Assembly: GCF_900115475.1 (NCBI RefSeq)
Contig: NZ_FOWP01000006.1
Span: 62,001 to 126,000, forward strand
Origin: Ectopseudomonas composti
GTDB taxonomy: Bacteria > Pseudomonadota > Gammaproteobacteria > Pseudomonadales > Pseudomonadaceae
DNA length: 64,000 nt
Direction: 5' to 3'
Numbering within the stretch: the stretch's first letter is position 1; each line of letters starts with the position of its first letter. The translations under genes and the position numbers were made by a program. The notes beneath the pieces were generated by a model that was not told the origin of the DNA, ran no database searches, and was given only the letters and a program-made list of their open reading frames with translations. Below, one piece after another: positions 25,645-35,106 of this stretch.

Positions 25645-25671
25645 CGTAGGGCGGGTGTAACCCGCCCTACG
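25645..25671. terminator. Perfect 12-bp hairpin between atoB and atoE
   Basis: CGTAGGGCGGGT, loop GTA, ACCCGCCCTACG. The T-run follows on the plus strand, so termination of minus-strand atoB transcription is uncertain. The sequence also belongs to the GTAGGG-type repeat family, so it could simply be a mobile-type repeat. Confidence 0.55.
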
Positions 25672-25682
25672 TTTTTCCTGCC

Positions 25683-26864
25683 TTACGCGCGCTCGATGGC
25701 CAGGGCTACACCCTGGCCGCCACCGATGCACAGGGTGGCCAGGCCCTTCTTCGCGTCGCGGCGGATCATCTCGTGCAACAGGCTGACCAGCACGCGGCAA
25801 CCTGAGGCGCCGATGGGGTGGCCGAGGGCGATGGCGCCGCCGTTGACGTTGACCTTGTCGGCGTCCCAACCCAGCTCCTGGCCGACCGACAGCGCCTGCG
25901 CAGCGAAGGCTTCATTGGCCTCGATCAGGTCCAGGTCATCCAGGCTCCAGCCGGCCTTGTCCAGGCAGCGGCGGGTGGCCGACACCGGGCCGATGCCCAT
26001 GATCGCCGGGTCGACGCCGGCATTGGCGTAACCGGCAATCTTCGCCAGCACCGGCAGACCCAGCGCTTGGGCCTTGCTCGCGCTCATAAGCAGCACGGCG
26101 GCAGCGCCGTCGTTGAGGCTGGAAGCATTGCCGGCGGTGACGCTGCCGTCCTTCTTGAATGCGGGTTTGAGCTTGGCCAGGGACTCGGCCGTAGTGCCGG
26201 CGCGCGGCTGCTCGTCACGGGCGAAGGCGACGGGGTCGCCCTTGCGCTGCGGGATCAACACCGGGGTGATCTCGGCGTCGAAGCGACCGGCCTCGATGGC
26301 CGCCACGGCCTTCTGCTGCGAGGCGGCGGCGAAGGCGTCCTGGGCTTCACGGCTGATGCCGTACTTGTCCACCAGATTCTCGGCGGTGATGCCCATGTGG
26401 TAGTCGTTGAAGGCATCCCACAGACCGTCGACGATCATGCTGTCGATCATCTGCGCGTGGCCCATGCGCAGGCCGGTGCGGGCTTTGGGCAGTACGTAGG
26501 GTGACAGGCTCATGTTCTCCATGCCGCCGGCGATGATCACCTCGGCGTCGCCGCAGCGAATGGCCTGGGCGGCCAGGTGCAGGGCTTTGAGGCCCGAGCC
26601 GCAGACCTTGTTCAGGGTCATGGCCGGTACGGCATGCGGGAGGTCGGCACGAATCGCGGCCTGGCGTGCGGGGTTCTGGCCACTGCCTGCAGTGAGCACT
26701 TGGCCGAGGATCACTTCATCGACCTGGGCAGCGTCGAGGCCGGTCTGCTCCAGCAGGCGTTTGATGACGATGGCGCCGAGTTCCGGCGCGGGAATATCGG
26801 CCAGGCTACCCTGGAAGCTGCCGATGGCGGTGCGGGTAGCGGCAACGATGACGACGTCTTGCAT
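25683..26864 (-). CDS. atoB: Acetyl-CoA C-acetyltransferase (thiolase, 393 aa)
   Basis: Biosynthetic/degradative thiolase II. Nucleophile Cys88 in [10 protein letters not shown], catalytic His in GHPIGASG and the acid/base Cys in CIGGGQG near the C-terminus, EANEAFAAQ in between. Length 393 is standard. It cleaves acetoacetyl-CoA made by the ScoAB transferase to two acetyl-CoA. Start ATG 26864 follows AGAGGA; the upstream frame extension is spurious. Located between the sco genes and atoE on the same strand, but a terminator lies between it and scoB. Confidence 0.93.
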   Translation of the reverse strand: MQDVVIVAATRTAIGSFQGSLADIPAPELGAIVIKRLLEQTGLDAAQVDEVILGQVLTAGSGQNPARQAAIRADLPHAVPAMTLNKVCGSGLKALHLAAQAIRCGDAEVIIAGGMENMSLSPYVLPKARTGLRMGHAQMIDSMIVDGLWDAFNDYHMGITAENLVDKYGISREAQDAFAAASQQKAVAAIEAGRFDAEITPVLIPQRKGDPVAFARDEQPRAGTTAESLAKLKPAFKKDGSVTAGNASSLNDGAAAVLLMSASKAQALGLPVLAKIAGYANAGVDPAIMGIGPVSATRRCLDKAGWSLDDLDLIEANEAFAAQALSVGQELGWDADKVNVNGGAIALGHPIGASGCRVLVSLLHEMIRRDAKKGLATLCIGGGQGVALAIERA

Positions 26865-26883
26865 GGGGAATCCTCTGGTTGCG

Positions 26884-26920
26884 GTAGGACGGAGAGCTTC
26901 GCGGATGAATCCGCTCCTAC
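26884..26920. repeat. Single REP-like palindrome
   Basis: GTAGGACGGAGAGCTTCGCG followed by ATGAATCCGCTCCTAC; the CGCGGATGAATCCGCTCCTAC end is the classical pseudomonad REP form. It lies just upstream of atoB. Confidence 0.65.
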
Positions 26921-26945
26921 AGGGAGTGCAGCAGATAACACCAAA

Positions 26946-26992
26946 TAAAAACACCCCGCAAAACGCCAGGCGTGGTGGCGTTCTGCAGGGCG
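26946..26992 (-). terminator. Rho-independent terminator after scoB
   Basis: Read on the minus strand, CCCTGCAGAACGCCA pairs with TGGCGTTTTGCGGGG and is followed by TGTTTTTATTT. It lies 10 bp past the scoB stop codon and would separate scoAB from atoB-atoE. Confidence 0.8.
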
Positions 26993-27001
26993 GTAGACAA
27001 C

Positions 27002-27658
27002 CTAGAACTGCATTTCCGGCACGTGCTCGGGGACGATCAACTTGCCGGCGGTCTTGGCGACGATTTCCTCGACGCTCACGCCCGGCGCGCGTTCGCGCAG
27101 GACGAAGGCGTTGTTCTCGATCTCCAGATAAGCCAGGTCGGTCAGCACCTTGCGGATGCAGCCGCTGCCGGTCAGCGGCAGGCTGCAGTGCTTCAGCAGC
27201 TTGGATTCGCCATCTTTCGAGGCGTGGGTCATGGTGACGATGATGTTGTCGGCGCCGGCCACCAGGTCCATCGCGCCGCCCATGCCCTTGACCAGCTTGC
27301 CGGGGATCATCCACGAGGCGATGTTGCCGCGTACGTCCACCTCGAAGGCGCCGAGTACGGTCAGGTCGACGTGGCCGCCACGGATCATGGCGAAGGATTG
27401 CGACGAGTCGAAGATCGCCGCGCCCTTGATCGCGGTAACAGTCTGCTTGCCGGCGTTGATCATGTCGGCGTCCACTTCGTCTTCAGTGGGGAAGGCGCCC
27501 ATGCCGAGCAGGCCGTTCTCCGACTGCAACATCACCTGCATGCCCTCGGGCACGTAGTTGGCCACCAGGGTCGGGATGCCGATGCCGAGGTTGACGTAGA
27601 AGCCGTCCTGCAGCTCGCGGGCGACGCGCTGGGCCATTTGTTCTCGGGTAAGAGCCAT
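27002..27658 (-). CDS. scoB: 3-oxoacid CoA-transferase subunit B (218 aa)
   Basis: Class I CoA-transferase beta subunit. The catalytic glutamate is Glu47 in QSENGLLG. N-terminal [13 protein letters not shown] and a central [10 protein letters not shown] stretch are typical. It transfers CoA from succinyl-CoA (or acetyl-CoA) to acetoacetate. The gene follows scoA with a 10-bp gap on the same strand, as expected for the alpha/beta pair; AtoA is an equivalent name for the E. coli counterpart, and which donor is used is not visible. Confidence 0.9.
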   Translation of the reverse strand: MALTREQMAQRVARELQDGFYVNLGIGIPTLVANYVPEGMQVMLQSENGLLGMGAFPTEDEVDADMINAGKQTVTAIKGAAIFDSSQSFAMIRGGHVDLTVLGAFEVDVRGNIASWMIPGKLVKGMGGAMDLVAGADNIIVTMTHASKDGESKLLKHCSLPLTGSGCIRKVLTDLAYLEIENNAFVLRERAPGVSVEEIVAKTAGKLIVPEHVPEMQF

Positions 27659-27668
27659 GGTTTTCTCC

Positions 27669-28367
27669 TCAGGCGCGCAGGGTGCGTTTTTCGATGCGTT
27701 TCTCGAAGCTGCCGCAGATCAGCCGGTCGACATAGATGCCGGGGGTGTGAATCTGCGTCGGGTCGAGTTCACCGGGCTCGACGATCTCCTCGACCTCGAC
27801 CACGGTGATGCGCCCAGCGGTGGCGACCACCGGGTTGAAGTTCTGCGCGGTGTGGCGGTAGACCACGTTGCCGAAATGGTCGGCCTTCCAGCCTTTGACG
27901 ATGGCGAAGTCGCCGGTGATGGCCGGCTCGAGGATGTAGTGGCGGCCGTTGATCTCGCGCGCTTCCTTGCCCTCGGCGACCGGAGTGCCGTAGCCGGTAG
28001 CGGTGAAGAACGCGGGGATACCGGCGCCGCCGGCGCGCAGCTTCTCGGCCAGGGTGCCTTGCGGAGTAAGTTCGACTTCCAGCTCGCCGCTGAGCAACTG
28101 CTGCTCGAACAGAGCGTTCTCGCCGACATAGGAGGCGACCATCTTGCGGATCTGCCGGTCTTCCAGCAGCACGCCGAGGCCGAAACCGTCGACGCCGCAG
28201 TTGTTGGACACCACGGTGAGGTCGCGTACGCCACGGCGACGGATCTCGGCGATCAGGTTCTCGGGGATGCCGCACAGGCCGAAACCACCGGCCAGCACGG
28301 TCATGCCGTCCTGTAGGCCGTCCAGGGCTTCTGCGTAGCTGCCGACGCGTTTGTCGAGTCCGCTCAT
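27669..28367 (-). CDS. scoA: 3-oxoacid CoA-transferase subunit A (232 aa)
   Basis: Class I CoA-transferase alpha subunit. The glycine-rich CoA-binding region [13 protein letters not shown] is at residues 27-39, with [13 protein letters not shown] and [16 protein letters not shown] further on. ATG 28367 gives the family N-terminus; the open frame extends 40 codons upstream into the promoter of the divergent LysR gene. It heads the scoA-scoB unit and is probably controlled by that LysR protein. Confidence 0.9.
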   Translation of the reverse strand: MSGLDKRVGSYAEALDGLQDGMTVLAGGFGLCGIPENLIAEIRRRGVRDLTVVSNNCGVDGFGLGVLLEDRQIRKMVASYVGENALFEQQLLSGELEVELTPQGTLAEKLRAGGAGIPAFFTATGYGTPVAEGKEAREINGRHYILEPAITGDFAIVKGWKADHFGNVVYRHTAQNFNPVVATAGRITVVEVEEIVEPGELDPTQIHTPGIYVDRLICGSFEKRIEKRTLRA

Positions 28368-28486
28368 TCGAGGCTGCCTCTTGTTGTTGTGGGGCAGGTG
28401 CACTGCCAGGCTGTGGCCAAGCTTCAGTGCTGCGAGCTTATTTGTTAAGTTTGTTTTTCCTCTTGATTGATCAGGTAAATAAATCA

Positions 28487-29374
28487 ATGACCGTCAAGCA
28501 GCTACGCGCCTTCCTCGCCGTGGCGCAAAGCCTGAGCTTCGCCCAGGCCTGCGAGCGCCTGCATCTGTCGCAGCCAGCACTGAGCCTGGCGATCAAGAAC
28601 CTGGAGCAATCGCTGGGTGGTCAGCTATTGGTACGCACCACCCGCAGCGTGGCGCTGACGCCCGAGGGCGAGACGCTGTTGCCGATTGCCGTGCGCCTGC
28701 TGGCCGACTGGGACAACGCCGAGGACCTGCTGCGCCAGCACTTCACCCTGCAGATGGGCAAGGTGGCGGTGGCAGCCATGCCGTCGTTCGCCGGTAACCG
28801 CCTGCCAGCAGCGTTGCGCGCCTTTCGCGACGCCTACCCACGAGTCAACGTGGCGGTGCACGACGTGATCAACGAGCAGGTGCTGGACATGGTGCGCGAC
28901 GGCCGCGTCGAATTGGGCATCGCCTTCGAGCCGGCGACCCTCGACGGGCTGCAGTTCACGCCGCTTTATGGCGACTGCTTCGTCGCCGTGGTGCCGGCTG
29001 CCAGTGAGCTGGCCGAGCAGTCAGCGCTGACCTGGGCACAACTGCTGGAGCAACCCTTCATCACCCTGCAGCGGCCCTCGGCAGTGCGCCTGTTGCTGGA
29101 AGACAGCGTGATCGCCCGCCATGGCAAGCTGCCGGTGGCGTTCGAGAGCCATCAGTTGGTCACGGTGGGGCGCATGGTTGCCGAAGGCCTCGGCGTCAGC
29201 GCCGTGCCGCAACTGTGCCGACAGCAAATGGAAGAACTGGGCGCGCGTTGCCTAGCGCTGAGCGAGCCGCAGGTGTCGCGCCGCGTCGGCCTGCTGCACC
29301 AGGCCGGGCATCAGCTGTCCAGCGCGGCGCAGGCGTTGAGCGAGACGCTATTGCGGCAGGTCGAGAAGGGCTAG
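28487..29374 (+). CDS. LysR-family regulator divergent from scoA (295 aa)
   Basis: N-terminal helix-turn-helix (residues about 17-40, with [20 protein letters not shown]) and a complete effector-binding domain. ATG 28487 gives the canonical [14 protein letters not shown] start; 20 extra codons upstream lie in the AT-rich intergenic space. Divergence from scoA and absence of another regulator nearby make the acetoacetate genes its likely target. Its last 4 bases overlap the convergent glycosyltransferase gene. Confidence 0.85.
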   Translation: MTVKQLRAFLAVAQSLSFAQACERLHLSQPALSLAIKNLEQSLGGQLLVRTTRSVALTPEGETLLPIAVRLLADWDNAEDLLRQHFTLQMGKVAVAAMPSFAGNRLPAALRAFRDAYPRVNVAVHDVINEQVLDMVRDGRVELGIAFEPATLDGLQFTPLYGDCFVAVVPAASELAEQSALTWAQLLEQPFITLQRPSAVRLLLEDSVIARHGKLPVAFESHQLVTVGRMVAEGLGVSAVPQLCRQQMEELGARCLALSEPQVSRRVGLLHQAGHQLSSAAQALSETLLRQVEKG

Positions 29375-31209
29375 CCGCTCAGCCGTTCGAGCAGACGTTC
29401 GCCGAACACCTCGGCGCGTCCTGCGAACAGACGTTGCAGCGCGTTGCCGTCCGCCAGGTAGTCGTACAGCGCCTGGCGTTCGGTGAAGTCTCCGGCCAGG
29501 CGTGCGGCGGCAGTGATGTAGTCATCGATGCTGTCTGTGATCAGCCAGTCCGGCAGGCCAGCGCGGCGCAGCATTCCCTCGTCGATATGTTCGAACACCT
29601 CCGCACCGGTCTTGCACACGCCGGGCAGGCCGACGGTCAAGGCGTCGATGATGCCGTTGGTATTGCCGAACGGAAACGGGCTGAGGAACAGGTCGCAACG
29701 GCTGAAGGCGCCTAGATAGTCCTGGTAGGGCTGGTGTGGGTAAATGCGCGCATTGGGCAGGTAGCGCCGGATCAGGCGCTGTAGCTGCGGGTAGAGCAGG
29801 CCTTGTGCCTGGCCAATGAGAAAATGAAAGCGCACCCGCTTGCCGTAGTGGCGCTGGGTAAGTTGGGCGATCTGCTGGCAGGCCTGCAGAAAGCGCGGGT
29901 TGAGCTTCATGGTGGTGGCAGCGATGGCGATGGCCACCTCGTCAGTATCGGTGCGCTCGGGCAGCGATAGCTCGATGGGGATGGCCGAGGGGCGGTAGGG
30001 CTGGCCGTCGCTGGGCAGCAGAAGCAGTTGCTCATCGAAACAGGCCGGATCACCGACGAAATCCTCCTCCACGCTGATGCAGTCGATATGCCGTGAGCCG
30101 GTGGTCGCCGGATGGCCCAGGGCAGCTACCTGCAAGGGCGCAAGGCGCAGGTTGGCGACGAACAGGGTGAGCGGGAACATGCCTACGCTGGGCATGTACA
30201 GCACCTGCGGTTGCAGCTCGGCGGCCAGTTCACGCACCTGGCGTACGCAGGCCAGCAGATCGTTCGGTGCACTCAGCTCGGTGAACGCGTCGAACACCGC
30301 GCGTCCCAGATCGTCGACGTTGCTGGCATAGCCCACGGCATGCAGGTCGAAGTGCTGCCGAGCGGCCTCGAGCGTTCGGGAGTGGGTGCGGTAGATCGAA
30401 TGGCCGCCGGAGAACCACTCCAGCACCACCAGCATTTTTGGCTTGCCGGCGGCAGGGCGAGGCGTGGTTATCGGCAGCGAGTCGATGCCGTTGTTCGCCA
30501 GTTTGCGTTCCACCAAACGGCAGATGGAACGCTTTATGCGGTGCCGCTGCGGCAGGTCGGCGTAACTGCAGTGCATGTACACGTCATGGATGATCGCCAC
30601 CGGCAGCTGATCCAGGCTGTCTAGGCTGTCCAGTCGCTCTGGCAGCCAGGCCAATAGCGCCTCACGCTTGGAGTGCGCCGCTGGCGTGCCGAGAAAGCGT
30701 GGCGATAGCAGCGCCATGCACAGCGCTACGGTCAGGTTGCGGTTCTGTTGCCAGAGCAGTTCCACGTCCAGCGGCAACTGCGATTCAGACGAATAGAGCA
30801 CGCAGAACTTCACCAGCTCTGTCGGCGCCACCTCGAACCGGCCGTCTTCACCGCCATACAGGTTGAGCGCACGCAGGATATGGTCGGCGTTGACGAAGGC
30901 ACTGGCGGCGAACAGCGAGGACAGCCAGCGCTGGAAGTTGATCAATTGATCGAAGCCGGTGGGACTGATCTGGAAACCAGGGTCGGAGAACAGCGTGGTG
31001 ATGGCGCTGGTGATGCGCGTCAGCACATGGGCTTCGAGATCCGTCGCTGAAATCGCCGGTGATACCGAGAGCACGAACTGGCCGGACAACTTGCCGTAAT
31101 GTCGGTCGATGATCAGCAGCAGGCGGATCAGTTCGCGTGCGGCTGCCTCGTGCTGGCGCGAGTAGCAGAGCTGCTCGAAGTGTTCGAGGGAAAACTTCTC
31201 GTCGGTCAT
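29371..31209 (-). CDS. HMW1C-like cytoplasmic N-glycosyltransferase, GT41 family (612 aa)
   Basis: Matches the HMW1C/ApNGT type: an N-terminal all-helical domain (about 1-230), a GT-B N-lobe with WFSGGHSIYRTHSRTLEAAR near residues 263-282 containing the conserved His, and a C-lobe with SPFPFGNTNGIIDALTVGLP and GVCKTGAEVFEHIDEGMLRR, the UDP-sugar-binding region. These enzymes add hexoses to Asn-X-Ser/Thr sites of adhesins in the cytoplasm before export. It is the last gene of the TPS operon, 59 bp after tpsA, whose product is rich in such sites, so TpsA is the expected substrate. Convergent 4-bp overlap with the LysR gene. Confidence 0.88.
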   Translation of the reverse strand: MTDEKFSLEHFEQLCYSRQHEAAARELIRLLLIIDRHYGKLSGQFVLSVSPAISATDLEAHVLTRITSAITTLFSDPGFQISPTGFDQLINFQRWLSSLFAASAFVNADHILRALNLYGGEDGRFEVAPTELVKFCVLYSSESQLPLDVELLWQQNRNLTVALCMALLSPRFLGTPAAHSKREALLAWLPERLDSLDSLDQLPVAIIHDVYMHCSYADLPQRHRIKRSICRLVERKLANNGIDSLPITTPRPAAGKPKMLVVLEWFSGGHSIYRTHSRTLEAARQHFDLHAVGYASNVDDLGRAVFDAFTELSAPNDLLACVRQVRELAAELQPQVLYMPSVGMFPLTLFVANLRLAPLQVAALGHPATTGSRHIDCISVEEDFVGDPACFDEQLLLLPSDGQPYRPSAIPIELSLPERTDTDEVAIAIAATTMKLNPRFLQACQQIAQLTQRHYGKRVRFHFLIGQAQGLLYPQLQRLIRRYLPNARIYPHQPYQDYLGAFSRCDLFLSPFPFGNTNGIIDALTVGLPGVCKTGAEVFEHIDEGMLRRAGLPDWLITDSIDDYITAAARLAGDFTERQALYDYLADGNALQRLFAGRAEVFGERLLERLSG

Positions 31210-31268
31210 GGCCTGGCCTTGTTACGCATGGGGCGGGCGCGACTTGGGTGGCGTCGCGCCGCGCCTGT

Positions 31269-34200
31269 TCAGTTTTCGCTCGGTGCCGATACCTGCAACT
31301 GCGACAGATCGAGGTCGATCAGGTCGATACGCGGTGCCAGCGGTGTCTGCCGGTAGTCAGGATACAGAACCTGGCTCCAGGCGCTGCCGGCGATCTGCTG
31401 TTGCAGATGGCTACGCGTCGCCTCGCCATCGCTGCCGAGGATGCTGGCATTGATCAGTCCGCCGAGGCGATAGACCACCGCGCCACTGCCACTGGCACCG
31501 ATGCTGGTGTTGTCGCTGTCGTGGGCGATGTAGGTGCCGCCAGGCGCTTGGGCGTCGATCAGCAGGATGCCGTCCTGAACGCCGAGGCGGTTGTTGCCGC
31601 TGACGAAGTTCAGTGCCGTACCGCCGCGACTGAAGGCTTCCAGGGTCAGGTTGCCGCCTGCGCCAGTCAGCAGGCTGTTGCTGCCGCTGCTGGTGCCGTT
31701 GAAGGTGATGCCGCTGGCGCCGTTCTCTCCACGCCCACTGACTTTGATGTCGCCACTGGCCGAATTCAGCGAGATGCTGTTCGAGCCGCTGCGTATGAAC
31801 ACCCCGCTGGCATCGCTGCCGCCGTCACTGCGACCGTTGAGATTGATGTCGCCGCTGTTGCTGGCGATGGTCACCGAGCTGCCGTTGCTGGAAGGGTAGA
31901 AATGAATGCCGTTACCCGTCCGCGAATAGCCGTCGAGGCTGATCGAGCCGCTGCCGGTGGCACGCAATTCGGTCTGCCCGGTGAGCACGCTGAGGCCGTT
32001 GGCATTGTTGGCCTGGCCAGTGATGCTGAGTCTGCCGTTTTCCACGCTGAGCAGGTTGTTGCCGTTGCTGTAGAAGTCCACGCCGTCGCCCGAGCCGGTC
32101 GAGCGGCCGACCAGGGTGACGTTGCCATTGCCGGTGGTCTGGATGATGTTGGTCACGCTGAGCAGGGCGATGCCGTGATCCAGTTCGCTGGTATCGGGTG
32201 AATGGAAGTGGCCGTCGAGCAGGATGTTGCCACCCTGCGAGGCGATGCGGTTGGTCGAGGCCTGGCCGCTACCGCCGAGGGCGATGGCGTCGGAGGTACC
32301 TACGCTGTCACCACGCAGGGTGATGTCGCCGGTCTGGGTGGTGATGCTGACGCCCTGCGAGGCGCCGCTAGAGTTGAGGAAGATGCCGTAGCCACCGAAG
32401 CTGCTGGTGCTGTTGCCGTTGATCTGGATATCGCCCGTGGTGGTCGATAGTTCGATGGCGGCGCCGCTGCCCGAGGGCGCGAGGTCCACGCCACGACCGG
32501 AGATGCTGTTGCCTTGCAGCGTCAGGTTGCCGCTGCCAGTGCCGACACGGATCGCTGAGTTGTTGCCGCTGGCATCCAGGAACAATGCACGGAACGAGCC
32601 GCTGCCGGTGTTGATCACGCTGTTGTCGGCAGCCAGGCGCACGTTGCCGGCAGTGCTGGCGATGTTGATGCTGCTGCCACTGCCAGAGGTGATCAGGCCC
32701 AGCGAGGGCGTGGTGCCGCCGGAGCTGTTGCCTTCGACGGTGATGTCGCCGTCGCTGAGCAGGTTGATCGAGGCGCCGGCACCGGTGACGTTGAGCACTG
32801 TGCCGTAGCTGCCGCCGCTGTCGCCAGCGAGCACGATCCCGCCCGAGTCACTGGCTGTCAGGTTGATCGCGCCATCGCCTGCGGCCGCCAGGTACAGCGC
32901 ACGGCCGCTCTGGCTGTTGGCCTTGACCGTCAGGGTGCCGCTGCCGACGCCGAGGTTCTGCGTCGAGCTGCTGGCGGTGGAGCAGATCAGCACGCCGAAA
33001 CCGGAGGCCGCGTTGCCACTGAGGGTGACGTTGCCTGAGCCACTGGCGGCGATGGTGTTGCTGGTGCTGAAGATACGTGTGCCGTTGCCGGTACCGAGGT
33101 TGTCGGCACTGATGTCGATGGCGCCGGCCCCTTCGGTCAGCAGGCTGCTGCCGCCATGCAGGATGAAGGTATCACCGGTGCCGCTGGTGCTGGCCTGCAC
33201 GGCGGTGATGTTGATGTCGCCGCCGCCTGCATCGATGGTACTGGCGGAGATATTCATAGCGGTGGCGCTGGAGCCGGCGGCGAGGGTGGCCGAGGTGGCG
33301 CCGCGGATGGTGACGTCGCCGCCGTTGGTGTCGATCAGGCTGGAACGGATGAATACACCGGTGCCGCTGCTGACGTTGGTGCTGGCGAAGGAGCCGCTCG
33401 GGTCGACCGCGCCGCTGATGGTCAGATCACCCCCGTTGGTGCGGATGGTGGCGTTGTTCAGCGCCACCGAACCGTTGCCGCTGTTGTTGAAGTTGGACAG
33501 CAACGACACGTTCAGCGTCGCGCCGTCGGCGTGGGTGATGCTGGTGCCGGTCATGTTGACGTTGCGGTGAGCGATCAGCGTCAGGCTGGCGTTGCCCTGG
33601 GCCTGGACGTTGTCCAGCACGTTGATGTCGCCGGAGGTGCCTGGGCCGGACGAGGTCTGCACGATGATGTTGGCGCCCTCGCTCAGCGACGCATTGAGCG
33701 TGGCGGAGCTGAGGGTCGAGCTACCGCCGGCGTTCGGCGTGAACGGGCTTTCGCTGGAGGTGCCGGAGCTGGCGGCGCTGGTGATGTTGATGTTGTACGG
33801 GTCGAGCAGCCAGGTGCCGCCCTTGCCGGAAGCGGCACTCAGGTTGACGCGACCGGTGGCATCCAGGGCATGGGCTGAGGTCTCCACGAACCCGCCATTA
33901 CCGCCTTCGCCACCGCCGATCACGCTGATATTGCCGTGGAACTGAGTGCTGTCGGTGGCCCAGAGAATGACCTTGCCGCCATCGCCACTATTGAGCGCGC
34001 CGGCCTCGATACGCGCGTCCTTGCCCATGTGGGTGGCGCTGGCGTGCTGCAACGGGCCAGTGCCCTGGTAGTCGCCACCGAGCAGCACGGTACCGCCGCC
34101 GGCATCGCCGGAGGCGTCGATCCGCGCGTCGTCGAACAGACCGATGTATTCGCCGGTCATGGTCACTTCACCGCCGCGTTCACCGGCATTGCGGCCGGAG

Positions 34201-35102
34201 ACGTCGAGTACGCCGCTGCTGGCCACCACGCCGCTGTCGCCGCCGTCGAGAACGATACGGCCATTGCGCTGTTGCAGGCTGCTGGCCTCGATTACGCCTT
34301 CGTTGTTGACCACCTTGCTGAGCATGGCATCGCTGGCGCGGGCGCTCATGATCACGGTGCCGCCGTTGGCTTGCAGCAGGCCCTGGTTGACCACGCTGGC
34401 ATCGATGACGGCCTCGTCGACCTGCACGTTGATCAGGCCGTCGCCGTGGTAATCGAGGGTGATTTTCTCGCCGCCGCCAAGCACCACCGAACCCATCTTG
34501 GCGACCACGGTACCTTCGTTGCGTACCTGGGCGCCGAGCAGGGCGACGCTGCCGCCGTCAGCCGCACGGATGGTGCCCTGGTTGATCACCGCACCGCCTG
34601 CGCCCTTGCCGTCGAACTGCAGGCGGCCGGCCATGAAGTCGTTGTCGGCGATGTCCAGGGCACTGGCCACCAGGCCGCCGACGTTGACCGCGGCGCTGCT
34701 GCCGAACAGCACACCAGTAGGGTTGATCAGATAGACCTGACCATTGGCATTGATCTGGCCCATGATCTGCGAGGCGTCGCTGGACAGCACGCGATTGAGT
34801 GCCACCGACGAGGCGCCCGGCTGGTGAAAATTAACCGTGGCATCACGGCCGACATTGAAGGTGTCCCAGGTGGCGATCAGTTTCTGGCTGTTCTGATTCA
34901 CATCCAGCACATTGCCGGACTGGCTGATGCTGCCGCTGCCAGCAGTGATCTGGCCGTTGCTGGGCAGGGCGTTGTTGTCCAGCGCCATGGCGTTCAGCGG
35001 CATCAGGCCGTGCATCACGCACAGCACGGCGTAGCTCAGCGGCTTGAGAGAAGGCAGTTGCGGACGACGGCCGCGACGGGCGTTTTTAGTGTTCACGGTC
35101 AT
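31269..35102 (-). CDS. TpsA-type two-partner-secretion exoprotein, filamentous haemagglutinin/HMW1A-like (1277 aa)
   Basis: Extended signal region with a positive head (KNARRGRRPQ) and cleavage probably after LNAMA, followed by the TPS secretion domain (about residues 45-290) with ATWDTFNVGRDATVNF, LINPTGVLFG and GGLVASALDI, the counterparts of the conserved NPNL/NPNGI motifs. The rest is a Gly/Ser/Asn/Thr-rich repetitive region fit for a beta-helix, with many N-X-S/T sites (GNSTSS, NNSGNGS, NNAT). There is no paired C-terminal cysteine anchor as in HMW1A. ATG 35102 is 4 bases after the TpsB stop with GGAG abutting it; GTG 35096 has better spacing and is an alternative. Likely a glycosylated surface adhesin. 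Confidence 0.88.
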   Translation of the reverse strand: MTVNTKNARRGRRPQLPSLKPLSYAVLCVMHGLMPLNAMALDNNALPSNGQITAGSGSISQSGNVLDVNQNSQKLIATWDTFNVGRDATVNFHQPGASSVALNRVLSSDASQIMGQINANGQVYLINPTGVLFGSSAAVNVGGLVASALDIADNDFMAGRLQFDGKGAGGAVINQGTIRAADGGSVALLGAQVRNEGTVVAKMGSVVLGGGEKITLDYHGDGLINVQVDEAVIDASVVNQGLLQANGGTVIMSARASDAMLSKVVNNEGVIEASSLQQRNGRIVLDGGDSGVVASSGVLDVSGRNAGERGGEVTMTGEYIGLFDDARIDASGDAGGGTVLLGGDYQGTGPLQHASATHMGKDARIEAGALNSGDGGKVILWATDSTQFHGNISVIGGGEGGNGGFVETSAHALDATGRVNLSAASGKGGTWLLDPYNINITSAASSGTSSESPFTPNAGGSSTLSSATLNASLSEGANIIVQTSSGPGTSGDINVLDNVQAQGNASLTLIAHRNVNMTGTSITHADGATLNVSLLSNFNNSGNGSVALNNATIRTNGGDLTISGAVDPSGSFASTNVSSGTGVFIRSSLIDTNGGDVTIRGATSATLAAGSSATAMNISASTIDAGGGDINITAVQASTSGTGDTFILHGGSSLLTEGAGAIDISADNLGTGNGTRIFSTSNTIAASGSGNVTLSGNAASGFGVLICSTASSSTQNLGVGSGTLTVKANSQSGRALYLAAAGDGAINLTASDSGGIVLAGDSGGSYGTVLNVTGAGASINLLSDGDITVEGNSSGGTTPSLGLITSGSGSSINIASTAGNVRLAADNSVINTGSGSFRALFLDASGNNSAIRVGTGSGNLTLQGNSISGRGVDLAPSGSGAAIELSTTTGDIQINGNSTSSFGGYGIFLNSSGASQGVSITTQTGDITLRGDSVGTSDAIALGGSGQASTNRIASQGGNILLDGHFHSPDTSELDHGIALLSVTNIIQTTGNGNVTLVGRSTGSGDGVDFYSNGNNLLSVENGRLSITGQANNANGLSVLTGQTELRATGSGSISLDGYSRTGNGIHFYPSSNGSSVTIASNSGDINLNGRSDGGSDASGVFIRSGSNSISLNSASGDIKVSGRGENGASGITFNGTSSGSNSLLTGAGGNLTLEAFSRGGTALNFVSGNNRLGVQDGILLIDAQAPGGTYIAHDSDNTSIGASGSGAVVYRLGGLINASILGSDGEATRSHLQQQIAGSAWSQVLYPDYRQTPLAPRIDLIDLDLSQLQVSAPSEN

Positions 35103-35106
35103 CTCC

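Noticed and set aside
29371..31209. O-GlcNAc transferase (SPINDLY/OGT) identity for the glycosyltransferase
   Set aside because: There are no N-terminal TPR repeats, and the HSIYRTHS and HIDEGMLRR motifs with tpsA linkage fit the HMW1C N-glycosyltransferase branch.
31400..33700. Repeated short motifs that might suggest a CRISPR array or tandem DNA repeat
   Set aside because: They are degenerate in-frame repeats encoding the Gly/Ser/Asn-rich beta-helix of TpsA, without constant spacers.
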